DNA from: Nocardioides sp. | Lineage (GTDB): Bacteria > Actinomycetota > Actinomycetes > Propionibacteriales > Nocardioidaceae | DNA: 64,000 bases | NCBI GenBank assembly: GCA_002729525.1 | Contig: PBYI01000033.1 | Coordinates: 124,001-188,000 of the forward strand | Direction of reading: 5' to 3' | Part shown: positions 1-8,839 of the stretch, one piece after another | Numbering within the stretch: the first letter of the stretch is position 1 | Layout of the letters: the number at the start of each line of letters is the position of its first letter | Position numbers and translations under genes: made by a program | Notes under the pieces: model-generated | Told to the model about the DNA's origin: nothing | What the model saw: only the letters and a program-made list of their open reading frames with translations | Databases searched by the model: none

Positions 1-339
1 CTTGGCCGGGGTCCAGCGGCGGCGGATCGAGGTCTGCGCCCTGGTCGACCGGCGGCCGGTGAACGACTCGGCGCCCGCGAGCGGCGCGATCTCGCCGGCG
101 ATGCCGTCGCTGGTCTGCGGCTCGGTCTGCCGGGGACGCGGGCCGCCGGGGGCCAGGGGGTCCGTGGGATCGGAGGGGAGCGGTGCCACCGTTGCCGAGT
201 CGCCGACGGGCGTCGCGGCGTGCACGACGGTCGGCGCGGACAGGACGACGAGCCCGGCGAGCCCGGTCGCCACGAGCCGGGGGGCTCGGGCGGTCCGGTG
301 GGCGGGCGTGCGGATGGGGCGGCGACGGGGAAGGCGCAC
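1..339 (-). CDS. Secreted protein, N-terminal fragment
   Basis: The reverse strand is open from a GTG at 339 to the window edge (113 codons, no stop), so only the N-terminus is visible. It starts with an Arg-rich region (residues 1-21), then a hydrophobic core (LVATGLAGLVVLSAP) and a probable signal-peptidase site near VVHAA (about residue 41). The mature part is rich in Pro, Thr and Gly with no motif I recognise. It lies 19 bases after the stop of the upstream hydrolase gene on the same strand, so co-transcription is likely. Function unknown. Confidence 0.6.
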   Translation of the reverse strand, partial: MRLPRRRPIRTPAHRTARAPRLVATGLAGLVVLSAPTVVHAATPVGDSATVAPLPSDPTDPLAPGGPRPRQTEPQTSDGIAGEIAPLAGAESFTGRRSTRAQTSIRRRWTPAK

Positions 340-357
340 CCGCTCAGGGTAAAAGGG

Positions 358-1926
358 TCAACGCCGCGTCACGGGCAGGTGCACCACCGTGTCGTCGATC
401 CGCACCGAGGCCGTCGGCGCGGGTCCGAGGGTGATGAAGTGGTCGGACACCGCCGAGCTCACCAGCCACAGCCGCTGGCCGCGCGGCACCCGCACGGTCA
501 CCGACGTCAAGGGGACCCGACGACGTACGTCGGTCACCGGACGGCCCTGCACCAGCGGCAGCACCTGGTGGTCGACCAGCTCGGCCTCCCGGGCGGTCGG
601 CCCGACCGCGAGGCCGAGGAAGGTCCGCGCGTCGCGACCGGTGGTGGTCAGCCGACCGGTGAGGTACGGCGTGCCGGCGACGGTCGCCGGCCCGCGCACG
701 AGCGGGCGCAGCTCGGTGACGCCGTCGACGGTCGTCGTGCGCGCACCGGCGCGGTACGCCCGGGTCGTGCGGGTCGCCCGGGTGGTGAGCGAGGTGCACC
801 GGGTCGGCGAGGTGGCCAGGTGGATGCGTCCGTAGCCGCGCAGCCCACGGTCGGCGCCGTTGAGCTGCTCGTCGAGGAACGCCACCGACAGGCCCGGGAA
901 CGAGCTGCTCCCGACCCGGCGCGTGCACGGGTCGGACCGGGGCATGGACTTCTCCAGGGCGACGCCCGGCGTCAGGTGGCCGCCGAGGTAGCCGACCAGG
1001 ATGCTGTCGCGCCGGGCCTGCGGGGTGAGCGCGCGACGCCAGGTGCTCAGTGCCTCGTCGAGCGGGAGGAGCGTGTCGTTGAGGCCCTGCCCCAGCAGGG
1101 TCGGTACGTCGATCCGCCGCCCGCCGCGCATCAGGCTCGGCACGCTGCCGGGCCGGAAGTAGCCGGCCAGGTCGGCGCCCGTGAGCGACGACCCGTCGGG
1201 CCAGCGCCCGGTCGCGATGGCCAGGGCCGTGGCGTCGTAGAAGCGCCGCGGCAGCGACTGGGTGGCGAGGGCGACCGCACCGACCGCGGCGGTCCAGGTG
1301 GACCGCACCACGCCGCTGGGCGCGAAGCCGTGGTTGAGGTCGAACCACGTCATCTGCGGTGCGATCGCGTCGAGCACGGGCCGGCCGCCGCGGCGCAGCG
1401 TGAGCGCCGCCATCAGCTGGAACCCGCCGCCGTACGACGCGCCCATGGCGCCGACGCGCGGGTCGCCGGGGCCGTCCTGGAGCACCCACGGCGTGCGGGC
1501 GAGCCGGCGTACGAGCAGGGCCACGTCGCGGCCCTCGATCGCCGGGGTCTGGAAGTGGGCGACGCCGCCGGAGTCCCCGAAGCCGCGCTGGTCGAAGGAG
1601 AGCACCGCCAGCCCGCGGCGCAGCAGGGGCGCGACCTCCTCGGCGTCGGTGGCGCGCGAGCCGCCGAACGGGTGGCCGTGCAGCACCGCCGGCACCGGGT
1701 GGGCGCGGGTCGCGCCGGGCGGCCGGAAGAGCGTGAAGCAGATCCGCACCGGGGTGCGCGTGCCCGGCTCCGGCACGCTGCGCAGGCAGGCGTCGGTGGT
1801 CCGGGTGCCGGCCGGTGCCGCGACCGCGGTGACCGCGGCCGGGGCGGCTCTCACCCCCGTCGGCACGTCCGCCCGCGCCGGTGGCGCAGGCAGGGTCGAC
1901 AGCAGCACGAACGTCAGTAGCGGCAC
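358..1926 (-). CDS. Secreted CocE/X-Pro-dipeptidase-like alpha/beta hydrolase
   Basis: Predicted exported serine hydrolase of 522 residues. The nucleophile elbow is GASYGGGFQ (about residue 165), and an Asp (QGLNDTLLP) and a His (YLGGHLTPG) follow in the order of a Ser-Asp-His triad. The C-terminal third looks like the beta-rich domain of the X-Pro dipeptidyl-peptidase/CocE family, which cleaves acyl esters or dipeptides; the substrate cannot be read. No in-frame ATG exists. I chose GTG 1926, though the Arg-Arg just upstream would suit a signal peptide and an unusual start there is possible. It is a diverged paralogue of the next gene (2076-3725): same motifs and same ending (DDTVVHLPV). Confidence 0.8.
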   Translation of the reverse strand: MPLLTFVLLSTLPAPPARADVPTGVRAAPAAVTAVAAPAGTRTTDACLRSVPEPGTRTPVRICFTLFRPPGATRAHPVPAVLHGHPFGGSRATDAEEVAPLLRRGLAVLSFDQRGFGDSGGVAHFQTPAIEGRDVALLVRRLARTPWVLQDGPGDPRVGAMGASYGGGFQLMAALTLRRGGRPVLDAIAPQMTWFDLNHGFAPSGVVRSTWTAAVGAVALATQSLPRRFYDATALAIATGRWPDGSSLTGADLAGYFRPGSVPSLMRGGRRIDVPTLLGQGLNDTLLPLDEALSTWRRALTPQARRDSILVGYLGGHLTPGVALEKSMPRSDPCTRRVGSSSFPGLSVAFLDEQLNGADRGLRGYGRIHLATSPTRCTSLTTRATRTTRAYRAGARTTTVDGVTELRPLVRGPATVAGTPYLTGRLTTTGRDARTFLGLAVGPTAREAELVDHQVLPLVQGRPVTDVRRRVPLTSVTVRVPRGQRLWLVSSAVSDHFITLGPAPTASVRIDDTVVHLPVTRR

Positions 1927-2001
1927 CAGCCGACGCAGGGCAGGCGCCGGCGGTATGCCCCCCCAGCATGCTGGCGCAGCACGGACCGTCCTCGGACTAT
2001 T

Positions 2002-2041
2002 CCGATCCTCCCCACCGGTCCAGACCGATGGGGAGGATCGG
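2002..2041 (-). terminator. Hairpin between the two hydrolase genes
   Basis: A perfect 12-base inverted repeat, CCGATCCTCCCC (2002-2013) and GGGGAGGATCGG (2030-2041), with a 16-base loop. It lies 34 bases past the stop of the hydrolase gene at 2076. No T-tract follows, which is common for high-GC actinobacterial terminators. It could also act as an operator for the downstream hydrolase. Confidence 0.55.
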
Positions 2042-2075
2042 GGCGTGCTGCGAGTTCTGCCGGAGTCCGCCCAGG

Positions 2076-3725
2076 TCAGCGGCGTACGACGGGCAGGTGC
2101 ACCACGGTGTCGTCGATCGTGATGACGCCCGGTGTGCGCGAGCTCATACCGGCGAACGTGTCCGAGATCGGGGTGACCATCAGGTACAGGTGCTGCCCGC
2201 GCGGCACCCGCACGGCCGCCGACGGCAGCTCCACCCGACGCTGTGCGCCGCTGACGGGGGTGTCCTCGGCGAGCGGGAGCACGTTGTTCTGCACCAGGTG
2301 CGCGTCGAGCGGCGAGGAGCCGACGGCGAGACCGTAGAACGCCCGGTTCTGCACGCCGAGCGCGGTGACCGCGCCGGTGAGGTACGGCGTGCCGGCCACG
2401 GTCACCGGACCGTCGGCCACGAGGTAGGGGAGCGGGGCGCCGGCGGCGGTCGTCGAGGCGACCGTCCCGATCGGCACGGCCGTACCGGCGCGGGTGCCGC
2501 CGCTGGTCTGGGTGACGCAGGTCGAGTCGGCGGTCGCCAGGTGCACCTTGTGGTAGCCGCGTACGCCGCGGTCGTGGCCGCGCAGCTGCTCGTCGAAGAA
2601 CCGCACCGACAGGGCGCGGAAGTCGCGGCTGCCGAGCGCCCGGCTGCACGGGTCGGAGGTGACCGAGACGCCCTGCGGGAGCACCGACGGCAGCACGTGG
2701 CCGCCGTTGTAGCCGATGAAGATGCTCTTCTTGCGGGCCCGGTTGGTGATCGCGGTGCGCCAGTTGTCCAGGCCCTGCTGGAGCGGGAAGAGGCTGTCGG
2801 TCGTGCCCTGGCCGAACAGCACCGGGATGTCGAGCCGGCGGCCGGCGCGCGTGTGCCACTGCGGGCCGTTCTTGCGCATGAACGACACCATGTCCTCGGT
2901 GCCCGGGATCGACCCGTCGGGCCAGGTGCCGGTCGCGGCGCCCTCGATCAGCGCCTTGTAGACGTTGCGCGGCAGCGCGTCGTCCGGCACCGAGGCGGCG
3001 CTCAGCGCGAGCGCCCACTCGGTGCGCACCACGCCCTCGGGCGCGAGGCTCTCGCTGAGGTCGTTCCAGGTGATCTCCGGGGCCAGGGCGTCGAAGACCG
3101 GCTTGCCGCGCCGCTTGAGGAGCTCGAAGGCGCCGACGAACTGGTAGCCGCCGCCGTACGACCCACCGATCGCGCCGAGGCGCGGGTCGCCCGGACCGTC
3201 CTTGCGCACCCACGGCTGCCGGGCGATGAACCGCACCAGGGTGCGCACGTCGACGCCCTCGTACGCCGGGTTCTCGACGTGGGCGTGCCCACCGGACTCG
3301 CCCCAGCCTCGCTGGTCGAACGACAGCACGCCGTAGCCGCGCGAGGTGAGGTCGGCGAACTCCGCCGGGTCGGTGGTGCGCGACCCGCCCCAGCCGTGGC
3401 TGTGCATGATCACCGGCACCTTGTGCGAGCGCGAGGCCTTCGCCGGCTTGAAGAGCGTGAAGCAGATCCGCACCTTCGCCGTCGACCCGGGCTCGGGCAC
3501 GCTGCGCACGCAGGCGTTGCGGACGGTGACGCCGTCCGCTGCGCGCGCCGCGCGGGCCGCGCCCGGTGCGGCACCCTGCACGGCGACCGGGCCGACCTGG
3601 GTGAGCGGGGCGGCGGTCGCGGGGGCGGCGGTGGCCGGCGCGAGCAGCCCGACGGCGAGCGCGGTGGCGCCGAGGAGGCCGGCGCCGCGAGTGCGGGTGG
3701 TGGTGCGGGTGGTGCGGAGGGTCAT
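2076..3725 (-). CDS. Secreted CocE/X-Pro-dipeptidase-like alpha/beta hydrolase
   Basis: A 549-residue exported serine hydrolase. It has a classical signal peptide (Thr/Arg-rich start, hydrophobic core GLLGATALAVGLLAP, Ala-rich cleavage region near residue 39). The catalytic fold shows FDQRGWGESGG (oxyanion region), GGSYGGGYQ with the nucleophile near residue 190, GQGTTDSLFP (Asp) and YNGGHVLPS (His). The C-terminal jelly-roll-like part ends in DDTVVHLPVVRR. The family hydrolyses esters or releases X-Pro dipeptides; the actual substrate is unknown. ATG 3725 is a clear start. The paralogous hydrolase follows on the same strand after a hairpin, suggesting old tandem duplication and divergence. 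Confidence 0.85.
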   Translation of the reverse strand: MTLRTTRTTTRTRGAGLLGATALAVGLLAPATAAPATAAPLTQVGPVAVQGAAPGAARAARAADGVTVRNACVRSVPEPGSTAKVRICFTLFKPAKASRSHKVPVIMHSHGWGGSRTTDPAEFADLTSRGYGVLSFDQRGWGESGGHAHVENPAYEGVDVRTLVRFIARQPWVRKDGPGDPRLGAIGGSYGGGYQFVGAFELLKRRGKPVFDALAPEITWNDLSESLAPEGVVRTEWALALSAASVPDDALPRNVYKALIEGAATGTWPDGSIPGTEDMVSFMRKNGPQWHTRAGRRLDIPVLFGQGTTDSLFPLQQGLDNWRTAITNRARKKSIFIGYNGGHVLPSVLPQGVSVTSDPCSRALGSRDFRALSVRFFDEQLRGHDRGVRGYHKVHLATADSTCVTQTSGGTRAGTAVPIGTVASTTAAGAPLPYLVADGPVTVAGTPYLTGAVTALGVQNRAFYGLAVGSSPLDAHLVQNNVLPLAEDTPVSGAQRRVELPSAAVRVPRGQHLYLMVTPISDTFAGMSSRTPGVITIDDTVVHLPVVRR

Positions 3726-3807
3726 GACCGGTCAACGAGCGGGGGTGACGATGGTCACTCGCCGGGCGCGGGCGTCGTACGACGGCGGGCAGGTGTGGTC
3801 GCGCCGC

Positions 3808-4560
3808 TCAACGCGAGCAGGGCACGGCGCCCAGTGCCGCCAGCCCGGCCAGGTCGCCCGGACCGTAGCCGCGGGCGCTGATCCCGCGCGGGTACATCAG
3901 CTCGTTCGGGTCGTCGACGTGGTCGAGGCCGACGAGGTGGCCCAACTCGTGCAGCAGCAGCGCCCGGTGCAGCGCCCGGCCGTCGGAGCCGTCGCCGAAG
4001 GAGTCGGTGACGTCCTGGTCGAGCACCACCGACCCGCTCACGTAGCCGCGCAGCCGGCCGACCGTCAGCACCGTGGGTCCGCCGATGCCGGCCACGTCGT
4101 CGGCGAGGTCGGACACCTCGCCGTCCTCGGCCCAGCCGATCAGCACCGGCTTGGCGCGGCTGAACGAGCCGACCCGGTCGTCGAAGTCGCGGTCGTCGGT
4201 CTCGCCGTCGTAGGTGAACCCCAGCCCGGAGGCGTCCTCGACCGTCGCGACCGCCTCGGCCACCACGGTCTGCCAGCCGTCGGGCGCACCGAGCGGGTTG
4301 ACGACGTAGTGGATCTCGCGGCACGGGTCGAAGCCGACCGGCCGCTCCCCGCCGTCCTGGGTGTCCAAGAACGCGTAGCTGCCGCCGCCCTCCGCCTCGA
4401 CCGCCGGCCGGACCCGTCCGTCGACGCCGCGCAGCCGGTCGACCAGGTCGGTCACGGGGTTGTCGGTCGCGGCGAGCACGAGCATCACCGCCACCACCGT
4501 GGCGGCCACCGACACGACGGTGATCGTGCGCTCCCGCTCCCGACCCACCACGTCGACCAT
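3808..4560 (-). CDS. Membrane-anchored or secreted matrixin-like zinc metalloprotease
   Basis: A 250-residue protein from ATG 4560. One hydrophobic segment (about residues 12-30, TVVSVAATVVAVMLVLA) follows a basic start and is a signal anchor or signal peptide. Near residues 203-213 it has HELGHLVGLDH, the HExxHxxGxxH zinc site of metzincins, followed by a Met-turn candidate (ELMYPR). Together these fit the matrixin/peptidase M10 group: an extracytoplasmic protease, substrate unknown. The next gene is divergent and may start only 9 bases away, so one or both transcripts must be leaderless or share a compact promoter. Confidence 0.82.
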   Translation of the reverse strand: MVDVVGRERERTITVVSVAATVVAVMLVLAATDNPVTDLVDRLRGVDGRVRPAVEAEGGGSYAFLDTQDGGERPVGFDPCREIHYVVNPLGAPDGWQTVVAEAVATVEDASGLGFTYDGETDDRDFDDRVGSFSRAKPVLIGWAEDGEVSDLADDVAGIGGPTVLTVGRLRGYVSGSVVLDQDVTDSFGDGSDGRALHRALLLHELGHLVGLDHVDDPNELMYPRGISARGYGPGDLAGLAALGAVPCSR

Positions 4561-4569
4561 GATGACGGG

Positions 4570-5817
4570 GTGGTCCACGCCGCCCCCGAGACGACGGACG
4601 CGGGCGCGGTCGCGCCCGGGGCCGCGCCGGTGTGCAACCGCTTCGTCGCCGGCGACAACCTCGACGTGCTCCGGACGCTGCCCGACGCGGCGTACGACGT
4701 GGTCTACCTGGACCCGCCGTACAACACCGGGCACGAGTTCGCCTACCTCGACGACGTGCGCGACCCGGTGACCGGCCGGGCCGGGCGGCACACAGCGTGG
4801 ACCGCGATGATGCGGCCCCGACTTGAGGAGGCGCGGCGCGTGACCGCCGAGCGCGGCGTGGTGCTGGTAAGCATCGACGACCACGAGGTGGCGCACCTGC
4901 GGCTGCTGCTCGACGAGGTCTGGGGCGAGGACAACCTGCTCGCCCAGCTGGTGGTCAACCTCAACCCCAAGGGCCGCCAGCTCGGGAGCGGGTTCGCGAC
5001 GTCGCACGAGTACCTCCTCGTCTACGCCCGCGACGCCGCCACCTGCGTGCTCGACGCCTCGACGCCCGACACCGTCGACCCGGCCGACTTCCCGCGCACC
5101 ACCGACGACGGACGCCGCCACCGGCTGCTGCCGCTGCGCAACACGAACAAGAAGTTCAACCCGGTCACCGCGCCGACGCTGCACTACCCGCTGCACGGCG
5201 ACCCGGTGAGCGGTCGGGTCTCGGCCGTGCCGTTCGACGGGGCCGTCGAGGTGCTGCCGGTGTTCGGCGACGGTACGCCGGCGGTGTGGCGCTGGAGCGC
5301 CCCGCTGGTCGAGCAGCGCCCCGACGACCTGCTCTGCCGGGTGGTGGCCGGTCGGCGCGGCGAGCGGGTCGACGTCTACCAGCGCGACTGGCTGCACCCG
5401 GGGCGTCGCAAGAAGCTCCGCACCGTCTGGCTCGCCGAGGAGGTCGGATCCACCGACACCGCGGTCGCCGAGCTCAAGGACCTCGTCGGCCACATCTTCG
5501 AGTCACCCAAGCCGACCGGCCTCCTGCGCCGGGCGCTGGCCACGATGCCGCCCGACGCGCGGGTGCTCGACCCGTTCGCCGGCAGCGGCACCACCGGGCA
5601 CGCCGTCGCCCTCCTCAACGCCGCCGACGGCGGCAGCCGCACCTGCCTGTCGATCGACCGCGACGAGCCGGTGCGGCCTGGCTCGCGCGCCGCCGGCGCG
5701 GGGCTCGCGACCGTCGCCGACGTGACCCGGCTGCGCCTGCGCGCCGTCGCCGAGCGGGTGGGCGGCGGGTACGTCGAGGGCCTCCCCGCCCCGGTCGACG
5801 CCCCGGTCGTCGAGTAG
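4570..5817 (+). CDS. Beta-class site-specific DNA methyltransferase (type III Mod-like), orphan
   Basis: Predicted DNA N6-adenine or N4-cytosine methyltransferase. The catalytic motif YLDPPYN (about residues 46-52) precedes the AdoMet-binding DPFAGSGTTGH (about 332-342), the order of the beta class that includes type III Mod subunits. VCNRFVAGDNLDVL leads into the first motif, as in Mod proteins. GTG 4570 gives 415 residues; GTG 4630 gives 395 and leaves room for a promoter, so it may be the true start. No restriction subunit (res-type helicase/nuclease) is near: neighbours are a metalloprotease and an acyltransferase. It therefore looks like a solitary methylase for epigenetic or protective marking. 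Confidence 0.85.
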   Translation: MVHAAPETTDAGAVAPGAAPVCNRFVAGDNLDVLRTLPDAAYDVVYLDPPYNTGHEFAYLDDVRDPVTGRAGRHTAWTAMMRPRLEEARRVTAERGVVLVSIDDHEVAHLRLLLDEVWGEDNLLAQLVVNLNPKGRQLGSGFATSHEYLLVYARDAATCVLDASTPDTVDPADFPRTTDDGRRHRLLPLRNTNKKFNPVTAPTLHYPLHGDPVSGRVSAVPFDGAVEVLPVFGDGTPAVWRWSAPLVEQRPDDLLCRVVAGRRGERVDVYQRDWLHPGRRKKLRTVWLAEEVGSTDTAVAELKDLVGHIFESPKPTGLLRRALATMPPDARVLDPFAGSGTTGHAVALLNAADGGSRTCLSIDRDEPVRPGSRAAGAGLATVADVTRLRLRAVAERVGGGYVEGLPAPVDAPVVE

Positions 5818-5957
5818 CCGCGGAGCGACCGAGGAGCGCAGCGGCGTACCGGGACGCCGTGAGCCGAGAGGCGACCTCGAGCGGACTCAGGTAGTTGAGC
5901 GCGACCGAGCCCTCGGCGAGGGAGCAGTCGAAACCTCCGCCGCCCCCGCCCCGAGGA

Positions 5958-7370
5958 TCACACCCCGACGGCCTTCTCCAGCGCGGCGAGCTCGTCGTCG
6001 AGGTGCGTCAGCATCCGCTGCAGGCTCGGCACGGTCCGCCGGCACCCGGTCAGCCCGAACGCCAGCTGCCCGTCGTACGACGTGCAGGTGATGTTGAGCC
6101 CCATCCCGTCGACGGGGATCGACAGCGGGTAGGCGCCGACGAGGCGGGCGCCGTTCCAGTACTGCGTGGTGCGCGGGCCGGGCACGTTGCTGATGACCAG
6201 GTTGAACGGCGGGCGGGCGATGCCCTGGAGCCGCAGCAGCGGGTTGACCACGACGGGGGCGAGCCCGAGCGCGCTCATCGCGAGCACCTGGGTCGACGAC
6301 ATGGTCGCCAGGGCCTTCTTGCCGTCCTTCATCGAGGTGTGCACGGCGCCGAGGCGGCGCGCGGGGTCGTCGAGGTGGGTGGCGAGCTGGCACATGACCG
6401 AGCCGACGGAGTTGCCGCCGTCGGCAGACGGCGTACCGACGTCGCGGCCGCCGAGGCTGACCGGCACCATCGCGATGAGCGGGGCCTCGGGGAGTGCGTC
6501 GAGCTCGAGCAGGTAGGACCGCAGGGCGCCGGCGCACATGGCGAGCACGACGTCGTTGAGCGTGGTGCCGGACGCCGCGCCCACGGCCTTGAGCCGCTCG
6601 ACCGGCCAGTCCTGCGCGGCGAAGCGGCGCGATCCGGTGATGGTGCGGTTGAGGATGGTGCGGGGGGCGTGGAAGGAGACCGCGGAGGTCTCGTTGCGCA
6701 GGCCCTTGACCATGGTGCGGGTGAAGGCGCCGGGCAGCCCGGCGGCGTCGGTGGCGATGGCGAGCGCGCTGCGCACGGTGCTGGCGGTGACGCCGGCGAG
6801 GTTGGTGAGGCCGGGCGCCGACGGCGGCTCGGTGGGGGCGCGGGTCGGGCGGTGCTGGGTGGCCCACGGGGCGGGCATGTCGCGCCGGTCCTCGTCGCCG
6901 GTGAGGGTGCTGGCCATGAGGCGCATCGCGGAGACGCCGTCGACGAGTGCGTGGTGGAGCTTGGTGTAGAGCGCGATCCGGCCATCGTCGAGACCCTCGA
7001 TGACGTGCGCCTCCCACAGCGGTCGCTCGTGCGCGAGGCGGGTGCTGTGCAGCCGCGAGCAGAGCTCGAGCAGCTCGCGCACGCGTCCGGGCGCCGGCAG
7101 GGCGCTGTGCCGGACATGGTGCTCGATGTCGAGGTCGTCGTCGTTCTTCCAGACCAGCTGGCCGGCGGCCTTGAGCGAGCGGGCGGGGTGCTTGCGGAAC
7201 AGCGGCGAGATCTCCGCGGCGTCGCGCATCTGCTCGTACATCTCCCGCGCGTAGCCGGGCCCGGCGCCCGCCGGGGGCTCGAACAGCTGGAGACCGCCGA
7301 CGTGCATCGGCATGGAGCGGCTCTCGGCCAGCAGGAACGCGGTGGAGGTCGGGTCGATCACGGCAGGCAC
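5958..7370 (-). CDS. WS/DGAT wax ester synthase / diacylglycerol acyltransferase
   Basis: A 470-residue acyltransferase making triacylglycerol or wax ester from acyl-CoA and diacylglycerol or a fatty alcohol, for storage lipid. The catalytic HHALVDG (HHxxxDG) is at about residues 139-145, and the C-terminal part carries NVPGPRTTQYWNG and GLNITCTSYDG, typical of the actinobacterial family (about 460-480 residues). GTG 7370 (VPAVIDPTSTAFLLAES) was chosen because family members start at this point; an in-frame ATG at 7409 adds 13 unlikely residues. The gene stands alone, preceded by a 236-base gap. Confidence 0.9.
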   Translation of the reverse strand: MPAVIDPTSTAFLLAESRSMPMHVGGLQLFEPPAGAGPGYAREMYEQMRDAAEISPLFRKHPARSLKAAGQLVWKNDDDLDIEHHVRHSALPAPGRVRELLELCSRLHSTRLAHERPLWEAHVIEGLDDGRIALYTKLHHALVDGVSAMRLMASTLTGDEDRRDMPAPWATQHRPTRAPTEPPSAPGLTNLAGVTASTVRSALAIATDAAGLPGAFTRTMVKGLRNETSAVSFHAPRTILNRTITGSRRFAAQDWPVERLKAVGAASGTTLNDVVLAMCAGALRSYLLELDALPEAPLIAMVPVSLGGRDVGTPSADGGNSVGSVMCQLATHLDDPARRLGAVHTSMKDGKKALATMSSTQVLAMSALGLAPVVVNPLLRLQGIARPPFNLVISNVPGPRTTQYWNGARLVGAYPLSIPVDGMGLNITCTSYDGQLAFGLTGCRRTVPSLQRMLTHLDDELAALEKAVGV

Positions 7371-7606
7371 GGCGCGATCTTCGCGCCTGCGTGACCCGGG
7401 CCACAACACCCGGCCCGCGGCGGGCCTTCGCCGGGGCTCGGGCGCGAGGGTTCTCCCTCGTCTCGACCCGCGACCTCGGGCGACGCGCGGTGCCGCTCTT
7501 GCCGGGTCGGTGGTGAGCCGCGAGCGTCGTCCGTGCGGCGTGCATCGTGCGCCGCACCGCCCCTCCGGCCTGTCCGCCTGTCCGCCGGTCCACTCGGGAG
7601 ACCCTC

Positions 7607-8284
7607 ATGTGCTGCGTCCGTCTGCTCGCCCCGCCCGCCACCGCCCTCGTCGGGCTGTTTCTGGGGCTGCTCCTCGGGCTGTCCGGTGCCCTCGTGCCCG
7701 CCCCGGCGCACGCGGCCGACTACTCCGCACCCCTCAGCCAGGCGGTCGCCGACCTGCCGGAGGCCGCGGAGGTGCGCACCGGCTACGACCGCGACCTGTT
7801 CCGGCACTGGGTCGACGCCGACGGCGACGGCTGCGACACCCGCGACGAGGTGCTCCTCGCCGAGGCCGACGACGCCCCGACGGTCGGCTCGGGCTGCTCG
7901 ATCAGCGGCGGCCGCTGGTACTCCTACTACGACGGCGTCTCGCAGTACGACGCCTCCGACCTCGACATCGACCACATGGTGCCGCTCGCCGAGGCGTGGG
8001 ACTCCGGTGCTCGCTCGTGGTCGTCGGCCCGGCGCGAGGCCTACGCCAACGACCTCGGCGACTACCGCACGCTGGTCGGCGTGACCGCGGGGGAGAACCG
8101 CTCGAAGGGCGACCAGGACGTCGCCGACTGGCTCCCCGACCAGCAGGTCTGCCGCTACCTGCGCGAGTGGGTCGCGGTGAAGCACCGGTGGGGGCTCAGC
8201 GTCGACAGCACGGAGAAGTCGGCGATGACCTCGATCGCGGCCGGCTGCAGCGACCTGACGATCACGGTGACGATCGCGTCCTGA
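7607..8284 (+). CDS. Secreted HNH-type nuclease (GmrSD/DUF1524-like domain)
   Basis: A 225-residue exported protein. It begins with a signal peptide (hydrophobic LVGLFLGLLLGLSGALVP, cleavage after AHA at about residue 36). The mature domain has DLDIDHMVPLAEAWDSG and, later, YANDLGDYRTLVGVTAGENR with KGDQDVADWLP. This is the D-H...N pattern of the HNH/DUF1524 nuclease family, often found as extracellular nucleases in Streptomyces and relatives. Likely role: degrading external DNA or RNA for nutrients or competition. ATG 7607 is preceded by CGGGAG; the longer frame from 7547 would spoil the signal peptide. No immunity gene is evident next to it. Confidence 0.85.
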   Translation: MCCVRLLAPPATALVGLFLGLLLGLSGALVPAPAHAADYSAPLSQAVADLPEAAEVRTGYDRDLFRHWVDADGDGCDTRDEVLLAEADDAPTVGSGCSISGGRWYSYYDGVSQYDASDLDIDHMVPLAEAWDSGARSWSSARREAYANDLGDYRTLVGVTAGENRSKGDQDVADWLPDQQVCRYLREWVAVKHRWGLSVDSTEKSAMTSIAAGCSDLTITVTIAS

Positions 8285-8458
8285 GGCGGCGCGCTCGGCG
8301 CGGCGCGCCGATGCCTGCGTCCGTACGTCGTCCACAGCCGGCGGGTCGCCGGGCGTCGTCCCCAGGGACGTAGCGCGGCCCGGCGGGCACCCCGCGATCG
8401 TTCCTAGCGTCCTCGACGTCGGCCGGACCCGCCGGCCACGACGACGAGAGGACCGCCC

Positions 8459-8815
8459 GTGCTCCACCCGACCCGCCTGTCCGCCCGCCCGTCCGCCCGC
8501 CTGCTCCGACCCGTCGCGCTGGCGCTCGCGCTGCTCGCCGTGCCCGTGCTGCTCGTCGCGGCCCTGGCCGGCCCGGGTGCCGCCGGGGGCGACCGTCCGG
8601 TGATCGTCTCCGTCGGCGGCGACGCCGCGAACGGCTTCGACCTCCGCTACGCCGACGGCTCGTCCCTGCACCCGCCGACCAGCTCGGAGGCGCTCGCGGA
8701 GTGCTCCGCCTACGACGGTCGGCTCGACCGGGTGAAGTGCCGGGTGCGGTTCCGCACCTGGTACCGCGACCTCGGCGACCTCCAGCGCTCCCTGGCCTGG
8801 CACGCCCGGCACTGA
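8459..8815 (+). CDS. Small secreted or membrane-anchored protein, unknown
   Basis: A 118-residue protein from GTG 8459, preceded by GACGAGAGGA. An Arg-containing start is followed by a hydrophobic run (PVALALALLAVPVLLVAALAGP, about residues 20-40), then a short mature domain containing two Cys (AECSAYDG, VKCRVRF) that could form a disulfide, and ending in FRTWYRDLGDLQRSLAWHARH. No family recognised. It lies 24 bases before dinB on the same strand, so the two may be co-transcribed, but nothing ties their functions together. Confidence 0.6.
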   Translation: MLHPTRLSARPSARLLRPVALALALLAVPVLLVAALAGPGAAGGDRPVIVSVGGDAANGFDLRYADGSSLHPPTSSEALAECSAYDGRLDRVKCRVRFRTWYRDLGDLQRSLAWHARH

Positions 8816-8839
8816 CGTGCGCCGTGGCAGCATCGGGCC

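Noticed and set aside
220..1920. 566-codon forward frame over the first hydrolase gene
   Set aside because: Low-complexity Arg/Gly/Pro/Ala text, no start signal; the reverse-strand hydrolase is clear.
5818..5957. Possible repeated extragenic element with a small CCCTCG-g-CGAGGG hairpin
   Set aside because: Only one copy in the window and short arms, so no firm call is made.
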